Shown here: piece after piece, positions 58,852 to 64,000 of the stretch
Layout of the letters: the number at the start of each line of letters is the position of its first letter
How positions within the stretch are numbered: position 1 is the stretch's first letter
Source of the DNA: Blautia faecicola
GTDB taxonomy: Bacteria; Bacillota; Clostridia; Lachnospirales; Lachnospiraceae
Assembly: GCF_004123145.1 (NCBI RefSeq)
Contig: NZ_SDKC01000001.1
Coordinates: 1,693,501-1,757,500 of the forward strand
Reading direction: 5' to 3'
DNA: 64,000 nucleotides
The notes under the pieces: generated by a model
Database searches by the model: none
The model's input: only the letters and a program-made list of their open reading frames with translations
What the model was told of the DNA's origin: nothing
Position numbers and translations under genes: made by a program

Positions 58852-61464
58852 TTATAAACATTCTTCGATATAGTTTTCAAATTCTTCCATCGACATCAGG
58901 ACTTTTCGTGGCTTTGTGCCCTCTTCCGGTCCTACGACGCCTGCTTCACACAGCTGATCCATGATACGGGCTGCGCGGTTAAATCCTACTTTGAACATCC
59001 GTTGCAGCATACCGATGGATGCTTTATTCTTATCAATAATAAACTTTCCGGCATCTACAAAATAGGCGTCCAGATCGCGTCCGGATCCGCCACCGGGTGC
59101 ATTGCTCTGGGAGGCGTTCATCATATCTGTGATTTTGCTGTCGTAGACCTGATCGGTCTGATGATTGTCCGTGAGAAATTCCACAACTTTTCCCACTTCT
59201 TTATCCGATACAAAAGCGCCCTGCAGTCGTACCGGCTTCTGGTAGCCCTGCGGATAATAGAGCATATCTCCTTTGCCCAGAAGTTTCTCCGCTCCGTTCA
59301 TATCCAGAATGGTTCTGGAATCCACACCGGAAGATACGGAAAATGCGATACGGGACGGCATATTTGCCTTGATCAGTCCGGTGATGACGTTGACGGACGG
59401 TCGCTGGGTGGCGATGATCAGATGGATACCGGCGGCTCTGGCAAGCTGTGCCAGACGGCAGATCGCATCTTCCACTTCACCAGGCGCTACCATCATCAGG
59501 TCTGCCAGCTCGTCCACGATAATTACGATCTTGGGCAGTTTCTGAGGCTTATTTTCGTCCTCGATATCATCTAACTGTGCAACTTTTGCATTATATCCTT
59601 TCAGATCACGGACATTATATTCTGCAAATTTATTATAACGGTCGGTCATCTCAGCCACTGCCCAGTTCAGCGCTCCCGCTGCTTTTTTAGGATCTGTGAC
59701 CACCGGGATGAACAGATGCGGAATACCGTTATAAACACTTAATTCTACTACTTTCGGGTCGATCATGATCAGTTTTACCTCTTCGGGTTTTGCCTTGTAG
59801 ATAATACTCATGATCAGGGTATTGATACATACCGATTTACCGGACCCGGTAGCACCGGCGATCAGAAGATGCGGCATCTTGCCGATATCTGCCACAACGG
59901 TTTTTCCGCCGATATCTTTGCCGACGGCAAATGCCAGTTCTGACGGAAATTCGCGGAATTCCTTTGTCTCTAACAGATCCCGGAGCATGACCGGACTGTT
60001 GGTGGCATTCGGAACCTCGATACCGACCGCTGCTTTTCCGGGTATCGGTGCTTCGATACGGATATCGGCTGCTGCAAGATTCAGCTTGATATCATCAGTC
60101 AGTCCCACGATTTTACTGACCTTTACACCCTGTTCCGGCTGTAGTTCGTATCGGGTAACGGTAGGTCCGCAGCTTACGTTGGTGATCGTCACATTGACTC
60201 CGAAATTATGCAGCGTTGTCTGCAATTTCATTGCAGTTTCACGCAGATGCGCATCGGAATCACCGGAAACTTTCCGGTCTCCCCGCTTTAAGAAATCAAG
60301 CGGAGGGAAGATATATTCTTTTTTTACCGGCTCTTTTGCGATTTCCTGCTGGATATTTTCGATACCGTTTGCAATCTCTTCCTGTGAAGAGCGAGATTTC
60401 CTAGTGCGTGTCGTTTTTTCGGCATGTGCGGCAGGAACTTCTTCTGACTGTTCGGATACTTCCGGGTCAGCCTGCATTTCTTCGTTTGTGACCGGTTTTA
60501 ATTCCTGTACGTCAAACGGCAGATCCTGCTGCATCGCATAGGCAGATTCTTCCGGTACGGGAGCCGGTTCCGGACGTTCAATATGAAGCTGCGGCAGGAA
60601 AGAAGAAGATGCATCCGGTGCTTCCGAATCCGAATCTCTTTCGTCGTTTTGCCGGGATTCTCCTGTCTGTGCTTTTGCAGCTTCCCGTGCCAGTCTGCGT
60701 TCTTCCCGCTGTCTGCGTTTCTCCTCTTTTGCAGATTCTTTCGCAGCAGTTTTTTCATTTTCTTTCGCTTCTTTGATTTCTTTTTCCCGTGGAAGCTTTG
60801 TCTCTTCAAGGGCAAATACCCCACGCTCTTCTACCCGGCGGGCATGATTTTCTCTGGCTTCCTGATATACTTTTTCACCGGTTTTTTTCAGCGGAGCAAG
60901 AACGGTATGCTGTGTAATGATGATTACGGAAATAATCAGGAAAATGAACAGCAGCACATATGCTCCAGCCGTACCAAACGAGATGCACAGGAACTTTGCT
61001 GTCGCACCACCGATGATGCCGCCGCCGGTTTTGTGCTGTGAACAGTACGTATAATATCCGCTTATGGTATCTCCTTTCAGATACCCCATGCTAAACAGAT
61101 GAATCAGCGTGGTAAGGCACCAGAAAGCAAATCCGACACCCCACAGTTTTCGCGGCATCAGATCGCTGTCAGAGTTTGCAATAGCAAATGCAGTTCCCAG
61201 GAACAGAATCACCGGAAACGGATATGCCATCCATCCAAACAGTCCAAAGAAAAACTGACTGATCACAGTGCCTACTTTTCCTCCGATATCAAAGTTACTG
61301 ATCACCAGAAGAACGGAAACGGCAAGAGCGATCAGAATCGTGATCTCTGTTACCAGTTCCCGGTTATACGCCTGTCTCTGGCGCTTTTTAACAGAAGGAT
61401 TTTTTTTACGGGTCGTTTTCCTTCTGGCAGTATTGTTCTTTTTTCGTGTCCCCGTTGACGGCAT
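58852..61464 (-). CDS. ftsK: DNA translocase FtsK/SpoIIIE
   Basis: 870 aa. A very basic N-terminus is followed by four membrane spans (about 35-190), a long charged linker (about 205-410), the RecA-like motor with Walker A GATGSGKSVCIN near residue 535 and the Walker B LPKIVIIVDELADLMM, and the C-terminal winged-helix gamma domain that reads KOPS/SRS (ISMLQRMFKVGFNRAARIMDQLCEAGVVG). It pumps DNA across septa in division and sporulation. GGGGAGGAG selects ATG 61464; an ATG 30 bases upstream has no ribosome site. Confidence 0.95.
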   Translation of the reverse strand: MPSTGTRKKNNTARRKTTRKKNPSVKKRQRQAYNRELVTEITILIALAVSVLLVISNFDIGGKVGTVISQFFFGLFGWMAYPFPVILFLGTAFAIANSDSDLMPRKLWGVGFAFWCLTTLIHLFSMGYLKGDTISGYYTYCSQHKTGGGIIGGATAKFLCISFGTAGAYVLLFIFLIISVIIITQHTVLAPLKKTGEKVYQEARENHARRVEERGVFALEETKLPREKEIKEAKENEKTAAKESAKEEKRRQREERRLAREAAKAQTGESRQNDERDSDSEAPDASSSFLPQLHIERPEPAPVPEESAYAMQQDLPFDVQELKPVTNEEMQADPEVSEQSEEVPAAHAEKTTRTRKSRSSQEEIANGIENIQQEIAKEPVKKEYIFPPLDFLKRGDRKVSGDSDAHLRETAMKLQTTLHNFGVNVTITNVSCGPTVTRYELQPEQGVKVSKIVGLTDDIKLNLAAADIRIEAPIPGKAAVGIEVPNATNSPVMLRDLLETKEFREFPSELAFAVGKDIGGKTVVADIGKMPHLLIAGATGSGKSVCINTLIMSIIYKAKPEEVKLIMIDPKVVELSVYNGIPHLFIPVVTDPKKAAGALNWAVAEMTDRYNKFAEYNVRDLKGYNAKVAQLDDIEDENKPQKLPKIVIIVDELADLMMVAPGEVEDAICRLAQLARAAGIHLIIATQRPSVNVITGLIKANMPSRIAFSVSSGVDSRTILDMNGAEKLLGKGDMLYYPQGYQKPVRLQGAFVSDKEVGKVVEFLTDNHQTDQVYDSKITDMMNASQSNAPGGGSGRDLDAYFVDAGKFIIDKNKASIGMLQRMFKVGFNRAARIMDQLCEAGVVGPEEGTKPRKVLMSMEEFENYIEECL

Positions 61465-61503
61465 AACTGGTCTTCTCCTCCCCTTATCTAACATGACGAT
61501 GCA

Positions 61504-61669
61504 CTAGAGCGTGTCTGAAAAATCATTTCCGCAATCTGCAAGCCCCACTTTGCGGTATATTTTACCCTCATTCGGTTGCCGTAGCCCGCTACGCCGCCCT
61601 CATTCGGATAAAATCTCCTACAAACTGAGACTCGCAGCTCACGAAAAGCCTTTTTCAAACACGCTCTAG
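61504..61669. mobile_element. 166-base element with 19-base terminal inverted repeats (MITE/REP-like)
   Basis: Left end CTAGAGCGTGTCTGAAAAA (61504-61522) and right end TTTTTCAAACACGCTCTAG (61651-61669) are inverted with one mismatch. CCCTCATTCGG occurs twice inside. There is no open frame of note. The right end overlaps the uppP stop codon. A shorter relative lies at 21477-21558, so this is a dispersed, non-coding family. Confidence 0.8.
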
Positions 61670-62541
61670 GCAAAATGACAGACGAGCGCAATAATTCCCA
61701 TGATAAAACAATAAACAGAAAAAATACGAAATCTTTTGCGTTTTACAAAGTTCAGCATAAAACGGATCGTGAAATATCCGACAACTGCTGCGGCAATCAT
61801 TCCTGCCACATAATGAAATCCGAGTGACCAGGTAATCGATGCGGATTTCAGTTTTCCACACTCCAGGATCATGGCGCCAAGAATCGCCGGAATCGATACC
61901 AGAAAAGAATATCGAACGGCAAAGCTGCGGCGGAAACCGCATAACAGTCCTGCAGTAATGGTGATACCGGAACGGGATATCCCCGGGATCACACCGATTC
62001 CCTGACAGATGCCGATTGCAAGTGCCTGCGGGACGGTAATATGTTTCGGTAATTTATTTCCCAGCTGCCAGTTATCTACCACAAACAGTAAAACTGCAGT
62101 GATGAGCAGTCCGAGTCCGGCAACCAGAAGAGAAGAACTCCATGTATCCACAAGTCCGCGCATCAGATATCCGATGATACCGGTCGGTATCGTGGATACC
62201 AGGATCATCACGACCATGGTGCGATAATTATTATAGAGAATCTTGCGATAAGGCGTTACCTGCGCGTTATGCATTTTATTGCTTATATATATTTTCAAGT
62301 TCGCTGTCAGATCCTGAAAAATATGTATGGTTTCCACCAACATACGGAAAAGATCCTTTTTAAAGACCAGACAGATGGCAAACAGCGTACCGAAATGTAG
62401 CAGAACATCAAAAAGTACACCGGTATCTGTCCGGATATTCAGTAAGTTTTCAAGAATGACCAGATGACCGGAACTGCTGATCGGCAGAAATTCCGTAAGC
62501 CCCTGGACAATTCCCAGAATCATGGCATCAAAAAAACTCAT
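61666..62541 (-). CDS. uppP: undecaprenyl-diphosphatase UppP/BacA
   Basis: 291 aa polytopic enzyme with about eight spans that dephosphorylates C55-PP to recycle the lipid carrier for wall synthesis (and gives bacitracin tolerance). Catalytic motifs: LTEFLPISSSGHL (residues about 17-29) and IPGISRSGITITAG. ATG 62541 follows a GAGGA site; a longer frame begins 12 bases upstream. The stop TAG (61668-61666) is the CTAG end of the adjacent inverted-repeat element, so the last codons end exactly where the element begins. Confidence 0.95.
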   Translation of the reverse strand: MSFFDAMILGIVQGLTEFLPISSSGHLVILENLLNIRTDTGVLFDVLLHFGTLFAICLVFKKDLFRMLVETIHIFQDLTANLKIYISNKMHNAQVTPYRKILYNNYRTMVVMILVSTIPTGIIGYLMRGLVDTWSSSLLVAGLGLLITAVLLFVVDNWQLGNKLPKHITVPQALAIGICQGIGVIPGISRSGITITAGLLCGFRRSFAVRYSFLVSIPAILGAMILECGKLKSASITWSLGFHYVAGMIAAAVVGYFTIRFMLNFVKRKRFRIFSVYCFIMGIIALVCHFA

Positions 62542-62569
62542 GGTTATCCTCATTTACTTATTTTATTTG

Positions 62570-62594
62570 TAACTGTTCAGTACCTTCACAGTTA
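62570..62594. repeat. 25-base imperfect palindrome, copy B
   Basis: TAACTGT...ACAGTTA, 23 of 25 positions identical to 10156-10180. A second arm, TACTGAATAGTTA (62600-62612), can pair with its first 13 bases, making an alternative, longer hairpin just upstream of uppP. Confidence 0.7.
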
Positions 62595-62731
62595 TTACCT
62601 ACTGAATAGTTACTTTTATTTATTTCTCTTACATCAAAAAAATATTATACCATAAAAATACGGGAGATACAATCTCCCGCCTGTTTTTTCTCTATGGGAA
62701 TCTTTTTGAAAATTTTACAGAATCGTGTGGA

Positions 62732-62911
62732 CTACGGAATAATCGGAGAAAAAGAAATCAGAACCCCGCAGGCAGCAGCCAGCACGATCGCCAGCACGGT
62801 AACCACAAAAAAACAGGAACTTTTTTTATCTTTGACAAGAAGACGTCCACATTGTGGGCAGTGGGTCTGACTGTTTTCAAATAACAGGGCACATTCTGTA
62901 CAACGTTTCAT
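62732..62911 (-). CDS. 59-aa zinc-ribbon membrane protein
   Basis: Begins MKRCTECALLFENSQTHCP, giving two CxxC knuckles (Cys4/Cys7 and Cys18/Cys21, CPQC), then a basic patch and one membrane helix (CFFVVTVLAIVLAAACGVLI) and a short outside tail ending PIIP. GGGAGGA with proper spacing lies upstream. The architecture, zinc ribbon plus helix, echoes the N-terminal part of the ftsK-adjacent protein at 57680-58828. Position between tepA and uppP corresponds to ylzJ in Bacillus, but it is not recognisably related. Function unknown. Confidence 0.7.
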   Translation of the reverse strand: MKRCTECALLFENSQTHCPQCGRLLVKDKKSSCFFVVTVLAIVLAAACGVLISFSPIIP

Positions 62912-62999
62912 AAAATCTCATTCCTCCCGTGCGCTTGTATGTATTTCCGAATTTCAGAAGCACATACAAATGGTTTTCACACATATTTTAACACGTATT

Positions 63000-63704
63000 T
63001 TAATACAGGACAACCTTCTGTTTTTCAGCCTGCAAGGAGGATGTTTTCTGATCCATCAGTTCTTTTAATTTGTTCAGTGCATCCCGGATGCCGCCGATCT
63101 CGTTGATCAGTCCTTCTCTGACGGCATCTTCTCCTTCCAGCATGGTTCCGACATCTTTGACTAACATAGAAGTATCCAGCATCAGTTCCTCCAGGCGCAC
63201 CTGGCTGATATCTGAATGAGCGGCGATAAAACCGGTGATCCGGTCTTGTGTCTTTTCCATATTGCGGTAGGTTTGCATGACACCGATAAACATGCCGTTG
63301 GTACGCACCGGATGTAAAACCATGGTAGCACTTGGCACGATAAAACTGTAATCTGCGGAAACGGCGAGCGGCACACCGATCGAATGTCCGCCGCCAAGAA
63401 CGAGCGATACGGTCGGTTTGCTGAGCGATGCGATCATCTCCGCGATGGCAAGTCCGGCTTCCACATCGCCGCCTACGGTATGAAGAAGGATCAGGATCCC
63501 TTCAATCTGATCGTCATCCTCAATCAGGGCGAGGCGTGGAAGGATTTCTTCGTATTTTGTGGATTTAGTTCGATCGCCCAGCGATTCGTGGCCTTCGACT
63601 TCTCCGATGATGGTGAGAAGATGGATCCGGCTTTCTAACGGGGCTGCGTTATCTGTTTTTTCAGCTTTTGGCTGTGGATTTTTTTCATTTTCCTGTCTGC
63701 TCAT
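63000..63704 (-). CDS. tepA: ClpP-like protease TepA
   Basis: 234 aa of the ClpP/crotonase fold. The oxyanion and serine segments LHTVGGDVEAG and GGGHSIGVPLAVSADY, with VLHPV, match the TepA (translocation-enhancing protein) family, which lacks a ClpX partner. In Bacillus it lies directly upstream of spoIIIE/ftsK, as is roughly the case here. The N-terminal 30 residues are charged and disordered. AAGGGAG selects ATG 63704; the longer frame would add a hydrophobic segment without support. Confidence 0.85.
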   Translation of the reverse strand: MSRQENEKNPQPKAEKTDNAAPLESRIHLLTIIGEVEGHESLGDRTKSTKYEEILPRLALIEDDDQIEGILILLHTVGGDVEAGLAIAEMIASLSKPTVSLVLGGGHSIGVPLAVSADYSFIVPSATMVLHPVRTNGMFIGVMQTYRNMEKTQDRITGFIAAHSDISQVRLEELMLDTSMLVKDVGTMLEGEDAVREGLINEIGGIRDALNKLKELMDQKTSSLQAEKQKVVLY

Positions 63705-63776
63705 ACGATGTGTCTCCCTTTCTATCGTGATATCAAAAACATTCGTAATCAGTATGAGCAGGGAAAGGCAAAAAAA

Positions 63777-63810
63777 TACGCCGGAAACATGGCAGCCCAT
63801 GTCCGGCGTA
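63777..63810 (-). terminator. terminator of yebC
   Basis: TACGCCGG and CCGGCGTA plus ACATGG/CCATGT form a nearly perfect stem around GCAG; a run of T follows on the minus strand. Confidence 0.9.
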
Positions 63811-63828
63811 AATGTATTTTACTCGTTA

Positions 63829-64000
63829 TTATTCGTCCCAGTTGTGATATATAGCCTGTACATCATCGTCATCTTCCAGAAGATCCAGAGTTCTCTGCAG
63901 GTTCTTGATGGCAGTTTCGTCTGTCAGTTCTACATAGTTCTGCGGGATCATGGTAACTTCTGCTTCTGCCATTACCACACCCTCTTTTTCCAGAGCTTCA
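63829..64000 (-). CDS. yebC: YebC/PmpR family regulator, C-terminal part
   Basis: The last 56 codons of the gene; it begins beyond the window. EAEVTMIPQNYVELTDE, LDLLEDDDDVQAIYHNWDE match the C-terminus of YebC/TACO1 proteins, now known to act in translation of proline-rich or hard-to-translate stretches as well as in transcription. A strong terminator follows 19 bases after the stop. Confidence 0.95.
   Translation of the reverse strand, partial: EALEKEGVVMAEAEVTMIPQNYVELTDETAIKNLQRTLDLLEDDDDVQAIYHNWDE

Noticed and set aside
63000-63704. Housekeeping ClpP
   Set aside because: The motifs and gene order beside ftsK fit TepA, and no ClpX partner is near.
1-64000. CRISPR arrays, tRNA and rRNA genes, phage or conjugation modules, toxin-antitoxin pairs
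   Set aside because: None could be supported on reading both strands; repeats found are dispersed, not arrayed with regular spacers.

Overview
The window comes from a low-to-moderate GC, spore-forming Gram-positive of the Clostridia, most like the family Lachnospiraceae (Blautia/Ruminococcus-like). The evidence is the gene order radC-mreBCD-PBP2-minDE-rodA-mgsA, the L21/Prp/L27/Obg cluster with the Firmicutes-type cleavable L27 N-terminus, the sporulation genes yqfC/yqfD and a pdaA-type deacetylase, a LexA/YneA-like divergent pair, and consensus AGGAGG ribosome sites. Almost all of it is chromosomal core. No phage, plasmid, CRISPR, rRNA or tRNA gene was seen.

Layout. 1-9.3 kb (+): end of radC, then the elongation/division block mreB, mreC, mreD, PBP2, minD, minE, rodA, followed by mgsA and a D,D-carboxypeptidase; minC is absent here. 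9.4-10.1 kb: an orphan P-loop gene and a DUF378 gene sharing one terminator. 10.3-17.1 kb (+): HlyD-like membrane protein, yggS, sepF, ylmH, aroB, lspA, rluD and a cytidylate-kinase-like gene. 17.2-25.1 kb: ttcA-like (-), AI-2E transporter, dtd and a wall-binding M23 peptidase (+), then an XerS-like recombinase, a prolyl-tRNA deacylase and a purine permease (-). 25.3-26.7 kb: the SOS node, a YneA-like LysM protein diverging from lexA with several LexA boxes between. 26.8-36.9 kb (-): radical SAM TIGR03960, DUF2344, rng, CPBP protease, degV, then L21 leader-rplU-prp-rpmA-obgE-yhbY-nadD-yqeK-rsfS. 37.2-44.1 kb: the only clearly eroded zone, with remnants of a ROK regulator, a LacI regulator, uronate-isomerase-like and tagaturonate-reductase-like genes and a GH36 alpha-galactosidase among intact tdk, MmcQ/MGMT fusion, esterase, PAS, phosphodiesterase and M14 peptidase genes. 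44.2-52.6 kb (-): proB-DUF896-5-FCL-proA, then yqfC-yqfD-phoH-ybeY-DUF3048-BofC-like, and a DUF2284 gene. 52.7-64 kb: pdaA (+), then rlmH, DUF975, the NfnAB-type pair, a zinc-ribbon/TPR protein, ftsK, uppP, a 59-aa zinc-ribbon protein, tepA and the end of yebC (-).

How the genes fit together. The main theme is envelope growth and division: rod complex (MreBCD, PBP2, RodA), Min oscillator, SepF, D,D-carboxypeptidase, UppP lipid recycling, LspA, M23 hydrolase, FtsK, and an SOS-controlled division inhibitor. A second theme is ribosome assembly and RNA processing (Obg, YhbY, RsfS, YbeY, PhoH, RNase G, RlmH, RluD, L21/L27/Prp).

I did not find a convincing undescribed defence or metabolic system. 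The more unusual items are dispersed palindromic elements (one gives uppP its stop codon), a decayed hexuronate locus, catalytic-residue substitutions in MgsA and the MGMT domain, a roughly 250-residue insertion in PBP2, and the LexA operator cluster placed on a perfect-consensus promoter.
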